Assembly (NCBI RefSeq): GCF_002483235.1
Contig: NZ_DLHN01000009.1
Location: 62,001-126,000 of the forward strand
Reading direction: 5' to 3'
Length of the DNA: 64,000 bases
Source: Pedobacter glucosidilyticus
GTDB lineage: Bacteria > Bacteroidota > Bacteroidia > Sphingobacteriales > Sphingobacteriaceae
Part shown: positions 41,600 through 50,379 of the stretch, one piece after another
How positions within the stretch are numbered: position 1 is the stretch's first letter
How the letters are laid out: each line of letters begins with the position of its first letter
Notes under the pieces: generated by a model
Told to the model about the DNA's origin: nothing
The model's database searches: none
What the model saw: the letters and a program-made list of their open reading frames with translations, nothing else
Translations under genes and position numbers: made by a program

Positions 41600-43117
41600 T
41601 TAAATTATATTTAACATTTTTTGTGTCGCTTTAATGGCACATACAGTTTGGTCTGAGTCTAAACCACGTGTTTTAAAGCTTTTTTTATCGGTTTCCCATG
41701 TAATAATGGCTTCGCAAAGTGCATCAGAATCACTTCCTGGGGCGATTCTTACGGCATAATCTACTAGTTTTGGTAATTGTCTTTTCTTTTTAGCATAAAC
41801 CTTATTTAAGGCATTCATAAAAGCATCAAACTGTCCATCACCTTGTGCATTTTCTTCAAAATGTTCTCCTTCAATAGAAACTGCTATAGTTGCAGAGGGG
41901 CGTAAACCTTTAGCATGTGTTAAAACGTAAGATTGTACGGTAACTTTTTCTTCATAAAGTTTACTATCCAAAACATCAGAAATGATATAAGGAAGGTCTT
42001 CTTTGGTAACGGTTTCCTTTTTATCTCCAAGTTCTATAACGCGTTGGGTAACCTTTTTTAAATCTTCATCATTAAGTTTTAAACCTAATTCCTGAAGATT
42101 TTTCTCAATATTGGCTTTGCCAGATGTTTTGCCTAAAGCATAAGTACGTTTCCTGCCAAATCTTTCTGGTAATAAATCATTAAAATAAAGGTTGTTTTTA
42201 TTGTCGCCATCAGCATGGATACCGGCTGTTTGGGTAAACACATTATCTCCTACAATAGGCTTATTTGCTGGTATTCTGATGCCCGAAAATGTTTCTACCA
42301 GTTTACTTACTTTAAAAATGGAAGACTCTTTTAAAGAGATTTTTACCTCTGGCAGAAAATCGTTAATAACAGCAACGGCACTTGCCATAGGTGCATTTCC
42401 GGCTCTTTCGCCCATACCATTTACAGTTAAATGTAAACCATCTATACCTGCTTTTACGGCTTCTAAAACATTGGCGGTACTTAAATCGTAATCATTATGA
42501 GCATGAAAATCAAAATGAATGCTTGGATATTTTGATTTTAGCTCGGTAATGTAACCATACGTTTCTGAAGGAGTTAACACACCTAAAGTATCTGGTAGAA
42601 GTACTCTTTTGATAGATTGCTGGCTAAGGAAATCTAAAAACTGAAAAACATAGTCTTTAGAATTACGCATGCCATTACTCCAATCTTCTAAATAAACATT
42701 GGTTTCTATCTGATGTTGAGTTGCTAAAGTTATAACTGCTGCAATTTCATCAAAATGTTGTTGGGCGGTTTTTTTAAGTTGATGTGTTAAATGATTTAAA
42801 GAGCCTTTAGTTAGCAAATTTTGAACTTTTACACCTGCATTTAACATCCAATTGATTGATACACCGTTATCAACAAAAGAAAGTACTTCTATACGATTGG
42901 TATATCCGTTTTGGCTTGCCCAATCCATAATAGCTTTTACAGCTTGAAACTCGCCATCTGATACACGGGCAGAAGCAATTTCAACTCTGTCTACATGAAG
43001 TTCCTCCAGTAATAGCTGGGCAATCGTAAGCTTTTCAGAGGCGGAAAATGAAACTCCTGAGGTTTGTTCACCATCGCGGAGTGTAGTATCCATTATTTCT
43101 ATTTTCCTGTTTACCAT
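41600..43117 (-). CDS. cimA: (R)-citramalate synthase (LeuA-like, pyruvate-specific)
   Basis: This 505-residue enzyme of the DRE-TIM metallolyase family carries a C-terminal LeuA-type allosteric domain. It is clearly different from the leuA product in the same cluster and much closer to Leptospira interrogans citramalate synthase as I remember that sequence. Catalytic Arg14-Asp15 (TTLRDGEQ), Glu144 and the late HADGDNKNNLY segment are present. Residues known to give the Leptospira enzyme its pyruvate pocket (Leu81, Leu104, Tyr144 there) correspond with a constant offset of two to Leu79, Leu102 and Tyr142. The product, citramalate, would feed LeuCD and LeuB to make 2-oxobutyrate for isoleucine. 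Many databases would label it 2-isopropylmalate synthase. Confidence 0.85.
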   Translation of the reverse strand: MVNRKIEIMDTTLRDGEQTSGVSFSASEKLTIAQLLLEELHVDRVEIASARVSDGEFQAVKAIMDWASQNGYTNRIEVLSFVDNGVSINWMLNAGVKVQNLLTKGSLNHLTHQLKKTAQQHFDEIAAVITLATQHQIETNVYLEDWSNGMRNSKDYVFQFLDFLSQQSIKRVLLPDTLGVLTPSETYGYITELKSKYPSIHFDFHAHNDYDLSTANVLEAVKAGIDGLHLTVNGMGERAGNAPMASAVAVINDFLPEVKISLKESSIFKVSKLVETFSGIRIPANKPIVGDNVFTQTAGIHADGDNKNNLYFNDLLPERFGRKRTYALGKTSGKANIEKNLQELGLKLNDEDLKKVTQRVIELGDKKETVTKEDLPYIISDVLDSKLYEEKVTVQSYVLTHAKGLRPSATIAVSIEGEHFEENAQGDGQFDAFMNALNKVYAKKKRQLPKLVDYAVRIAPGSDSDALCEAIITWETDKKSFKTRGLDSDQTVCAIKATQKMLNII

Positions 43118-43170
43118 GTAAATGTTTTTTTGTTGATGATTGTTATTTCTATAAATCTATTTTAGAAAAC

Positions 43171-43289
43171 GAGGCTGTCTCAAATTACCACTTTGTGTCA
43201 GGCTGAGCGGAGGCGAAGCCTTTCTGTGTATATCAGAGAACATTTCGACTCCGCTCAATGTGACAAATATGATTTTTTAGACAGCTTTG
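43171..43289. repeat. Palindromic repeat element between leuD and cimA
   Basis: GCTGTCT at 43174-43180 and AGACAGC at 43279-43285 form the outer inverted repeat. Inside, TTTGTGTCAGGCTGAGCGGAG at 43192-43212 is imperfectly inverted by 43249-43267. The outer end GAGGCTGTCTC resembles that of the element at 18747-18870. It is probably a dispersed non-coding repeat inserted inside the operon. Confidence 0.6.
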
Positions 43290-43321
43290 TTTTAAACAAG
43301 TTTATCAAAAACAGTGTGTTT

Positions 43322-43918
43322 TTATAATGGAAGATGCGTGGCAAATTCCTGAATTTCTGATTTTATGTTTTGTAGATAATCAATATCATCAAAACCATTC
43401 ATCATATTTTCTTTTTTGTACGAGCTAATATCAAAGCTTTCTTGTTCTCCGGTTGATGTTAAAGTAATGGTTTGTGCCGGAAGATTAATTTCTAATGCTG
43501 TTTTTGGATCTGCCGCAATAGCTTTAAAGATTTTATCTAAAAACTCTGGACTTACCTGCACTGGCAAAACACCAATATTTAAGCAGTTATTTTTAAAAAT
43601 ATCTGCAAAGAAGCTAGAAACTACAGCTCTAAAGCCATAATCGTAAACAGCCCAAGCAGCATGCTCTCTTGATGAACCCGAACCAAAGTTTTTACCACCT
43701 ACTAAGATTTTACCGCTATAAGTTGGGTTATTTAAGACGAAATCTGGTTTAGGAGTATTATCTGGGTTGTATCTCCAATCTCTGAAAAGGTTATCGCCAA
43801 AGCCTACACGTTCTGTAGCTTTTAAGAAACGAGCTGGTATAATTTGGTCAGTATCAACATTCTCTATAGAAAGTGGAACTGCACTGCTTTTTAATATGTT
43901 AAATTTATCGTATGCCAT
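43322..43918 (-). CDS. leuD: Isopropylmalate isomerase, small subunit
   Basis: LeuD with LeuC isomerises 2-isopropylmalate to 3-isopropylmalate, and the same pair can handle citramalate. The 198-residue protein has the swivelling-domain signatures NVDTDQIIPARFLKATERVGFGDNLF and NFGSGSSREHAAWAVYDYGFRAVVSSFFADIFKNN. The GSGSSREHA loop is the substrate-binding part. The 146-base gap to leuC contains AT-rich inverted repeats (GTTGGTTTGT at 43945-43954 and ACAAACCAAC at 44040-44049) that could fold in the mRNA. Confidence 0.95.
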   Translation of the reverse strand: MAYDKFNILKSSAVPLSIENVDTDQIIPARFLKATERVGFGDNLFRDWRYNPDNTPKPDFVLNNPTYSGKILVGGKNFGSGSSREHAAWAVYDYGFRAVVSSFFADIFKNNCLNIGVLPVQVSPEFLDKIFKAIAADPKTALEINLPAQTITLTSTGEQESFDISSYKKENMMNGFDDIDYLQNIKSEIQEFATHLPL

Positions 43919-44064
43919 TTTTTTAGTTTTTTAGTTGTTAGTTTGTTGGTTTGTTAGTCTTTAAAGACTGATAACAAATTTTGAAACTATTCCTAAATGA
44001 TATATTACTGTTAGTTTTTAGGTTATTAGATTTAATTGGACAAACCAACTAACAACCTAACCAT

Positions 44065-45474
44065 CTAACCAACTAGTTCTTCCATTAATTCTCTCGGATC
44101 TGTTACTTTACCTGTAACCGCTGCTGCTGCCGCAACTAATGGGCTTGCTAGCATGGTTCTTGAACCTGGTCCTTGACGGCCTTCAAAGTTTCTGTTTGAT
44201 GTACTTACTGCATATTTACCTGCAGGAATTTTATCATCATTCATTGCTAAACAAGCAGAACAACCTGGTTGACGTAGCGTAAATCCAGCCTCAGTTAAAA
44301 TATCTAAAATACCTTCTTCTTTTATTTGAGACTCAACAATATGAGAACCTGGTACTAACCATACGGTTACATTTTCTGCTTTTTGTCTTCCTTTAACAAC
44401 AGATGCAAAAGCTCTGAAATCTTCTATTCTACCATTGGTACAGCTTCCTACGAAAACATAATCAACAGGTTTACCTATCATAGAATCGCCTTCATTGAAA
44501 CCCATATAGTTTAAAGATTTCTCATAAGTTTCTACACCACCTTCTACTTGTTCAGCATCAGGGATTTGGTTAGAAATACCAATACCCATACCTGGGTTGG
44601 TACCATAAGTAATCATCGGTTCAATTTCAGAAGCGTTGTAAACTAACTCTTTATCAAACACTGCATCAGCATCTGTTTTAAGAGTTTTCCAATATTCCAT
44701 TGCTTTGTCCCAAGCTTCACCTTTTGGTGTAAACTCACGACCTTGGATATAATTGAAAGTAGTTTCGTCTGGAGCTATCATACCACCACGAGCACCCATT
44801 TCTATACTTAGGTTACACACCGTCATACGACCTTCCATACTCATTTTTTCGAAAACCTCACCAGCGTATTCTACAAAATAACCTGTTGCGCCAGAAGTAG
44901 TTAATTTAGAAATGATGAATAAAGCAACGTCTTTAGGCGTAACACCTCTGCTTAAAGTACCATTGATGGTGATTCTCATTTTCTTTGGTTTTGGTTGCAT
45001 GATACATTGCGTAGAAAGTACCATTTCTACTTCAGATGTACCTATACCAAAAGCGATAGCACCAAAAGCACCATGAGTAGAGGTATGCGAATCTCCACAA
45101 ACTATAGTTGCACCTGGTTGGGTAATACCATACTCTGGCCCAACTACGTGAACGATACCATTTTTTTGATGACCTAAACCCCAGTGAGAAATACCATATT
45201 CTTTAGAGTTAGCCTCTAAAGCTTTTAGCTGGTTTGCTGATAATGGATCTGCAACTGGTAAATGTTGGTTAATAGTAGGCGTGTTATGATCTGCCGTAGC
45301 AAAAGTACGCTCAGGATATAAAACTTTAATACCTCTGGTTTTTAATCCTAAGAAAGCTACCGGGCTGGTAACTTCATGGATTAAATGACGATCGATAAAT
45401 AGAACATCTGGACCGCCTTCTATCTTGCGAACCACATGTTTATCCCACACTTTGTCAAACAATGTCTTGCTCAT
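44065..45474 (-). CDS. leuC: Isopropylmalate isomerase, large subunit
   Basis: The 469-residue aconitase-family subunit binds a [4Fe-4S] cluster. The cysteine ligands are visible in VFVGSCTNGRIEDF and in the CSAC pair of RQPGCSACLAMNDD. Other family blocks are VDRHLIHEVTSPVAF-like at the N-terminus, GDSHTSTHGAFGAIAFGIGTSEVEMVL and SNRNFEGRQGPGSRTMLASP. It sits between leuA (70 bases upstream) and leuD. The final codons (ELVG) fall in sequence of the GGTTAG type seen in nearby intergenic repeats, so the C-terminus may have been shaped by such a repeat. Confidence 0.96.
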   Translation of the reverse strand: MSKTLFDKVWDKHVVRKIEGGPDVLFIDRHLIHEVTSPVAFLGLKTRGIKVLYPERTFATADHNTPTINQHLPVADPLSANQLKALEANSKEYGISHWGLGHQKNGIVHVVGPEYGITQPGATIVCGDSHTSTHGAFGAIAFGIGTSEVEMVLSTQCIMQPKPKKMRITINGTLSRGVTPKDVALFIISKLTTSGATGYFVEYAGEVFEKMSMEGRMTVCNLSIEMGARGGMIAPDETTFNYIQGREFTPKGEAWDKAMEYWKTLKTDADAVFDKELVYNASEIEPMITYGTNPGMGIGISNQIPDAEQVEGGVETYEKSLNYMGFNEGDSMIGKPVDYVFVGSCTNGRIEDFRAFASVVKGRQKAENVTVWLVPGSHIVESQIKEEGILDILTEAGFTLRQPGCSACLAMNDDKIPAGKYAVSTSNRNFEGRQGPGSRTMLASPLVAAAAAVTGKVTDPRELMEELVG

Positions 45475-45544
45475 CTTATTATAATTTTATTTGTTTTCTA
45501 ATCTTAAGGCCTTATCAATAATTGCAATAAGGCAAATTTAAATT

Positions 45545-47050
45545 TTATATAAATTTATTTATAGCATCTAAATAAGCATTTGCAGATGCTTTTACGATAT
45601 CAGAACTGAAACCGTAACCTGCATAGTATTTATCGCCATATTTAACTCTCATATTTACTTTACTAACATCATTACTTCCACCATGTATAGCATCAATATG
45701 AAACTCTTTTAAAGTAACTTCTTTTTTAATGATGCTATCCATAGCTTTTATGGTAGCGTCTACCGGGCCATTTCCTGATGCTACAGCTTCATACACTTTT
45801 TCATGAATTTCTAGCTTTACCATAGCGGTAGGAATTAGAGGGTCGCCACACATTACCTGTAATAATTTAATGGTGATACCATCTTTATAATTACGCTCGG
45901 TACCATCGCCCATTAATAATAATAAGTCATCATCTTTGATTTCTTTTTTACTATCAGCAAGTACTAAGAAACGCTCGTAAACTTCATCTAAGTTTATTTT
46001 TTCAATTAAATATCCTAAACGCTCTAAATGGTGTTTAAGCGCATGCCTACCACTTCTTGCTGTTAAAATAATCTCTGATTGGTCTATACCTACATCCTCA
46101 GGATTGATGATTTCATAATTCTCTCTGAATTTTAAAACACCATCTTGATGAATACCCGAACTATGTGCAAACGCATTTTTACCAACAATAGCTTTGTTTG
46201 GCTGTACTGGCATACGCATCATACGGCTAACCATTCCGCTTAATTCGTAGAATTTTTTGCTATTGATATGGGTATAATATCCTAATTGGTGGGTTTTTAA
46301 TATCATAGCAACTTCTTCTAATGAAGTGTTACCCGCTCTTTCGCCAATACCATTAATGGTACATTCTACTTGGCGAGCACCGTTTTGGATGCCGGCAATA
46401 GAATTTGCTGTTGCCAAACCTAAATCGTTATGGCAGTGTACAGAAATTATAGCTTGGTCTATATTCTTAACATTCTCTTTTAGGAAACGAATTTTAGAGC
46501 CGTACTGGTCTGGTAAACAATAACCATTAGTGTCTGGGATGTTTACTACTGTAGCACCTGCTGCTATTACAGCCTCTATCATTTGGGCAAGAAAAACTAC
46601 ATCTGCTCTTCCGGCATCTTCTGCATAAAACTCAATATCTTCAACAAATTTCTTTGCATATTTTACAGCAGCAACACCACGTTCCAGAATATCCTCGCGG
46701 GTACTGTTAAATTTGTATTTGATGTGCATGTCTGATGCACCAATTCCAGTATGTATTCTTGGTCTTTTGGCATGCTTTAAAGATTCTACAGCAGCATCAA
46801 TATCTTTTGTATTAGCTCTAGTTAAAGCACAAATAATAGGCTCTCTTACTGCTTTAGATAATTCTACAACGCTTTGGAAGTCTCCCGGACTTGAAATAGG
46901 GAAACCAGCCTCAATAACATCAACACCTAAGATTTCTAGCTCTTTTGCAATCTCTATTTTTTCTGATGTTGTTAATTGACAGCCAGGTACCTGTTCACCG
47001 TCTCTCAAAGTGGTGTCGAAAATGTAAATTCTATTCGGGTCGTGTAACAT
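45545..47050 (-). CDS. leuA: 2-isopropylmalate synthase
   Basis: LeuA condenses acetyl-CoA with 2-oxoisovalerate, the first committed step of leucine synthesis. The 501-residue protein has the catalytic DTTLRDGEQVPGCQLT, the metal-binding SVHCHNDLGLATANS and GIGERAGNTSLEE. It also has the HSSGIHQDGVLK subdomain and a C-terminal regulatory domain (about 390-500) that normally binds leucine for feedback inhibition. The sequence differs strongly from the adjacent cimA product in the substrate pocket. A hairpin at 47065-47093 precedes the gene, and the ABC protein gene ends 59 bases upstream. Confidence 0.94.
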   Translation of the reverse strand: MLHDPNRIYIFDTTLRDGEQVPGCQLTTSEKIEIAKELEILGVDVIEAGFPISSPGDFQSVVELSKAVREPIICALTRANTKDIDAAVESLKHAKRPRIHTGIGASDMHIKYKFNSTREDILERGVAAVKYAKKFVEDIEFYAEDAGRADVVFLAQMIEAVIAAGATVVNIPDTNGYCLPDQYGSKIRFLKENVKNIDQAIISVHCHNDLGLATANSIAGIQNGARQVECTINGIGERAGNTSLEEVAMILKTHQLGYYTHINSKKFYELSGMVSRMMRMPVQPNKAIVGKNAFAHSSGIHQDGVLKFRENYEIINPEDVGIDQSEIILTARSGRHALKHHLERLGYLIEKINLDEVYERFLVLADSKKEIKDDDLLLLMGDGTERNYKDGITIKLLQVMCGDPLIPTAMVKLEIHEKVYEAVASGNGPVDATIKAMDSIIKKEVTLKEFHIDAIHGGSNDVSKVNMRVKYGDKYYAGYGFSSDIVKASANAYLDAINKFI

Positions 47051-47064
47051 ATTCTTTTGTTAGC

Positions 47065-47093
47065 TTCATTTATCTTATACAAGATGAAATGAA
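47065..47093. other. Hairpin in the gap before leuA
   Basis: TTCATTTATCTT at 47065-47076 pairs with AAGATGAAATGAA at 47081-47093 with one bulge and a 4-base loop. The T tract follows only on the plus strand, so it is not a terminator for the minus-strand operon. It could shape the leuA 5' region of the mRNA or a processing site. Confidence 0.45.
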
Positions 47094-47109
47094 TTTTTTT
47101 ATTCTCTTT

Positions 47110-48621
47110 TTATATCGATAACGCAAAGCTCAGCGCATCTGAAGCCTTGTGTTTTTTACTTTCTTTATCTATTTTTTCTATCAAGATAACTTCTCCGTTA
47201 TCTAGAACAATCTTTTTTTCTAAGCAGTTGGGTAATTGCGATTCAAAATGACCAACATAAATTAAAGTCATACCATTACTGCAAAGCTCATCAACCAATT
47301 GGTTAAAATGTTGCGTTTGTTGTTTATCTAAACCTTGGCATGGCTCATCCAGAATTAATAATTCTGGGTTTTTAATGATGGTTCTTGCCAATAAAACCAA
47401 TCTTTGTGCGCCTAAGGGTAAGGTGTTTAAAAGTCTATTTTTTTCTTCGGTTAAACCGAAATATTCAACTAGTTCATCTACCAAAATACTTTTAGAATAG
47501 GGGAGTTGTCTAAATAAACCTACCGAATCATAAAGACCAGAAGCAACGCTTTCCCATACAGTTGCTGACGCATCAAAATACCAATGAAACTCTGGAGAAA
47601 TTAGACCAATATGTTGTTTAATATCCCAAATGCTTTCTCCGCTACCTCTTTTATTACCAAATAAGTATAAGGTATTGGCATAAGATTGAGGATGATCTCC
47701 GTTTATTAAACTTAATAAGGTTGATTTACCCGAACCATTATGTCCTTGCAATAACCATTTTTCGCCAGCTTTAACTTCCCAGCTAACATTTTTTAATACT
47801 TTTTTATCACCATAACTAATTTGGATATTTTCCATTTTAGCTATTTGCTGTGAGCTATAAACTGGCGATGTTCTTAAAAAAGTTGGTATGGTTTTGTTTT
47901 CCCTTTGGGGGATGAATTGCTGTAAATCAATTTTCGTATTTACGGTTACCAATTTTTTGTTTACAATGGTAGCAAAACGGTTGATTGACGATGGTAAATC
48001 ATCATCATTACTGATTAAGATTAAAGTTACACCTGCCGATGCAGCTTCATCTAAAAGAAGGTTTAAGCTTTTTCTTGATTTAAAATCTAATCCTGTATAA
48101 GGCTGATCTAAAATAAGTACTTGAGGTTTTAACCATAAAGCCTTAACCAGTTGTAATTTCTTATGCTCGCCGCTAGAAAGCTCTATAAGTTGCGAGTTTT
48201 GTAGAGATGAAAAATTGAAAATTTCTAAGATTGGTTCAACATCATCAATACTTAAATGATTTTCTTTAGCGTAATAAGCAAGTTCTGCTTTTACAGTTAA
48301 AGTTTCTTTTGCTTGTTGGCTGGTATAGCGTTGCTGATAATAAAAATTAGCAACTCCTTCTAAATTTTTAAACTGATACCAGCTTTCTACCAACAAAACT
48401 TTTGCAGTTAGCTTATTTGTATCGTTAAAATTGATTTTAATATTGCCAGATGCGGCTAATAAGCCAGCTATCACTTTTGCTAAGGATGTTTTGCCGTTAC
48501 CGCTTTCTCCATCTAATAACCAGTTTTCTCCAGAAAGGATAGTCCAATTCAAATCCTGTAACACCAGAGATTGCTGGTATTGCAAGTTTAAATTTTGGAT
48601 ATGGACGACTGGTTGTGACAT
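47110..48621 (-). CDS. Tandem ATP-binding-cassette protein, ModF/PhrA-like
   Basis: The ~503-residue protein consists of two ABC ATPase domains without membrane segments. Domain 1 has Walker A GESGNGKTSLAK (about 35-46), signature LSSGEHKKLQL and Walker B VLILDQPYTGLD. Domain 2 has Walker A GHNGSGKSTLLS, a degenerate signature LPLGAQRLVLLA and Walker B LLILDEPCQGLD. This order and the weak second signature fit ModF/PhrA-type proteins rather than transporters. I chose ATG 48621 (MSQPVVHIQNLNL); a start at 48633 would run back into a palindromic repeat. Its position inside the ilv-leu cluster has no obvious pathway reason. Confidence 0.82.
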   Translation of the reverse strand: MSQPVVHIQNLNLQYQQSLVLQDLNWTILSGENWLLDGESGNGKTSLAKVIAGLLAASGNIKINFNDTNKLTAKVLLVESWYQFKNLEGVANFYYQQRYTSQQAKETLTVKAELAYYAKENHLSIDDVEPILEIFNFSSLQNSQLIELSSGEHKKLQLVKALWLKPQVLILDQPYTGLDFKSRKSLNLLLDEAASAGVTLILISNDDDLPSSINRFATIVNKKLVTVNTKIDLQQFIPQRENKTIPTFLRTSPVYSSQQIAKMENIQISYGDKKVLKNVSWEVKAGEKWLLQGHNGSGKSTLLSLINGDHPQSYANTLYLFGNKRGSGESIWDIKQHIGLISPEFHWYFDASATVWESVASGLYDSVGLFRQLPYSKSILVDELVEYFGLTEEKNRLLNTLPLGAQRLVLLARTIIKNPELLILDEPCQGLDKQQTQHFNQLVDELCSNGMTLIYVGHFESQLPNCLEKKIVLDNGEVILIEKIDKESKKHKASDALSFALSI

Positions 48622-48637
48622 AAATTTCACCATTAAA

Positions 48638-48660
48638 TCCCCTCTCTTTCGGAGAGGGGA
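48638..48660. repeat. Palindromic repeat at the ABC gene 5' end
   Basis: TCCCCTCTC and GAGAGGGGA form a perfect 9-bp inverted repeat. Together with the copy at 48721-48757 it bounds the short gap between ilvC and the ABC gene. The same repeat family occurs at 21005-21061. Confidence 0.65.
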
Positions 48661-48720
48661 CTTGTGGACAGAATAAAATTCAACTTTTTTAAATTAATTA
48701 ATATTTAGCACTCATTTTAT

Positions 48721-48757
48721 TCCCTCTGCTTTGGAGAGGGTTAGGGTGAGGCTTTTT
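48721..48757. repeat. Palindromic repeat downstream of ilvC
   Basis: CCCTCT at 48722-48727 pairs with AGAGGG at 48735-48740, followed by TTAGGGTGAGGC. This matches the CCTCACCCTAA motif seen between araD and araA. It starts directly after the ilvC stop and lacks a T tract on the minus strand, so read-through is expected. Confidence 0.6.
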
Positions 48758-48758
48758 A

Positions 48759-50240
48759 TTAAGCTGTTTTAATAGCTTTCATAGCTGTCATTGCTTTACG
48801 CAATTTTACACCTACAACTTCTACTTGGTGGCTACGTAAAATTTCATTGATTTCTACCAATCTTCTGTTATCTACAGAACCATCTTTACCTTCATTGAAG
48901 TTTTTACCTACTAAGTCTGTATTAACTTTCTTCATGAAATCAGCTAATAAAGGCTTACAAGCTTGGTCAAACAAATAGCAACCATACTCAGCAGTATCAG
49001 AAATTACACGGTTCATCTCAAATAATTTTTTACGAGCGATGGTATTTGCAATAAGTGGAGTTTCGTGTAAAGACTCGTAGTAAGCAGATTCTGGTTTAAT
49101 ACCAGCCTCAACCATAGTTTCAAAAGCTAACTCAACACCGGCTCTAACAAAAGCAACCATTAATAAGTAATTATCAAAGTACTCTTGCTCGCCAATTTTA
49201 ACATCTCCAGCTGGAGTTTTTTCAAAAGCAGTTTCACCTGTTTCTGCTCTCCAAGCTAATAAGTTTTTATCGCCGTTAGCCCAATCTTCCATCATGATAC
49301 GGCTAAACTCGCCACTCATAATATCATCTTGATGCTTTTGGAATAAAGGACGCATAATGTCTTTTAATTCTTCTGAAACTTCAAAAGCCTTAACTTTAGC
49401 AACATTGCTTAAACGATCCATCATACCAGAAACGCCACCATGTTTTAAAGCCTCAGTGATAACTTCAACACCATATTGTACCAATTTAGAAGCGTAACCA
49501 GCATCAATACCTTTTTCAATCATTTTATCGAAAGAAAGGATAGAGCCAGTTTGTAACAAACCACAAAGAATAGTTTGCTCGCCCATTAAATCAGATTTTA
49601 CCTCCGCAACAAAAGATGATTTTAATACACCAGCTCTGTGGCCACCAGTACCTACGCAATAAGCTTTTGCTTGTGCTAAACCTTTTCCTTCTGGATCATT
49701 TTCTGGGTGTACAGCAATTAGGGTAGGTACACCAAAACCTCTTACATATTCTGCTCTAACCTCGCTACCAGGGCATTTTGGCGCAACCATAATAACGGTA
49801 ATATCTTTACGGATTTGCATGCCTTCTTCTACAATATTAAAACCGTGAGAATACAATAGGGTAGAACCTTGTTTCATTAATGGCATAATTGCATTAACAA
49901 CCGCAGTATGTTGCTTGTCTGGTGTAAGGTTAACCACTACATCTGCAGAAGGGATTAACTCTTCATAAGTACCAACTTTAAAGTTGTTTTCTGTAGCGTT
50001 TTTCCAAGAGTCACGTTTGCTTTCAATTGCTTCTTTACGTAATGTATAACTTACATCTAAGCCGCTATCTCTTAAATTTAAGCCTTGGTTTAAGCCTTGT
50101 GCGCCGCAACCTACAACTACAATCTTTTTCCCTTTTAAAGCATTTACACCATCTGCAAACTCAGCATTATCCATGAATTCGCAAACGCCTAATTGGTTTA
50201 GTTTTTCTCTAAGAGGTAAAGTATTAAAATAATTTGCCAT
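48759..50240 (-). CDS. ilvC: Ketol-acid reductoisomerase, long (class II) form
   Basis: IlvC converts acetolactate and acetohydroxybutyrate to the dihydroxy acids with NADPH. At 493 residues this is the long form with a duplicated knotted C-terminal domain, as in Escherichia coli. The Rossmann motif is VVVGCGAQGLNQGLNLRDSG (about 37-56). The metal ligands lie in the VAEVKSDLMGEQTILCGLLQ region, with the acidic pair D and E, and the second half repeats the helical knot (AYYESLHETPLIANTIARKKL). It ends the ilv half of the cluster, separated from ilvN by 139 bases containing a long inverted repeat. Confidence 0.96.
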   Translation of the reverse strand: MANYFNTLPLREKLNQLGVCEFMDNAEFADGVNALKGKKIVVVGCGAQGLNQGLNLRDSGLDVSYTLRKEAIESKRDSWKNATENNFKVGTYEELIPSADVVVNLTPDKQHTAVVNAIMPLMKQGSTLLYSHGFNIVEEGMQIRKDITVIMVAPKCPGSEVRAEYVRGFGVPTLIAVHPENDPEGKGLAQAKAYCVGTGGHRAGVLKSSFVAEVKSDLMGEQTILCGLLQTGSILSFDKMIEKGIDAGYASKLVQYGVEVITEALKHGGVSGMMDRLSNVAKVKAFEVSEELKDIMRPLFQKHQDDIMSGEFSRIMMEDWANGDKNLLAWRAETGETAFEKTPAGDVKIGEQEYFDNYLLMVAFVRAGVELAFETMVEAGIKPESAYYESLHETPLIANTIARKKLFEMNRVISDTAEYGCYLFDQACKPLLADFMKKVNTDLVGKNFNEGKDGSVDNRRLVEINEILRSHQVEVVGVKLRKAMTAMKAIKTA

Positions 50241-50268
50241 TGTTTTTTGTTTTTATGTCCGAAGTTGG

Positions 50269-50375
50269 AAGTCCGCAGACTGTACCAAGTTCGTTCTTTA
50301 TATATGTTTGTTTATTGTTTCTATTTTTTACTTAATGCTTATGACTTTAGTCTTCTGACCTCGGTCTGCCGACTT
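50269..50375. repeat. Inverted repeat in the ilvN-ilvC gap
   Basis: AAGTCCGCAGAC at 50269-50280 and GTCTGCCGACTT at 50364-50375 pair at 11 of 12 positions around an AT-rich 83-base interior. In the polycistronic mRNA this would be a large hairpin just after the ilvN stop and before ilvC, possibly a processing or stability element. Confidence 0.55.
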
Positions 50376-50379
50376 TAAA

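Noticed and set aside
47065..47093. Considered as a second attenuator, in front of leuA
   Set aside because: The T tract is on the wrong side for minus-strand transcription, and no leucine-rich short frame precedes it.
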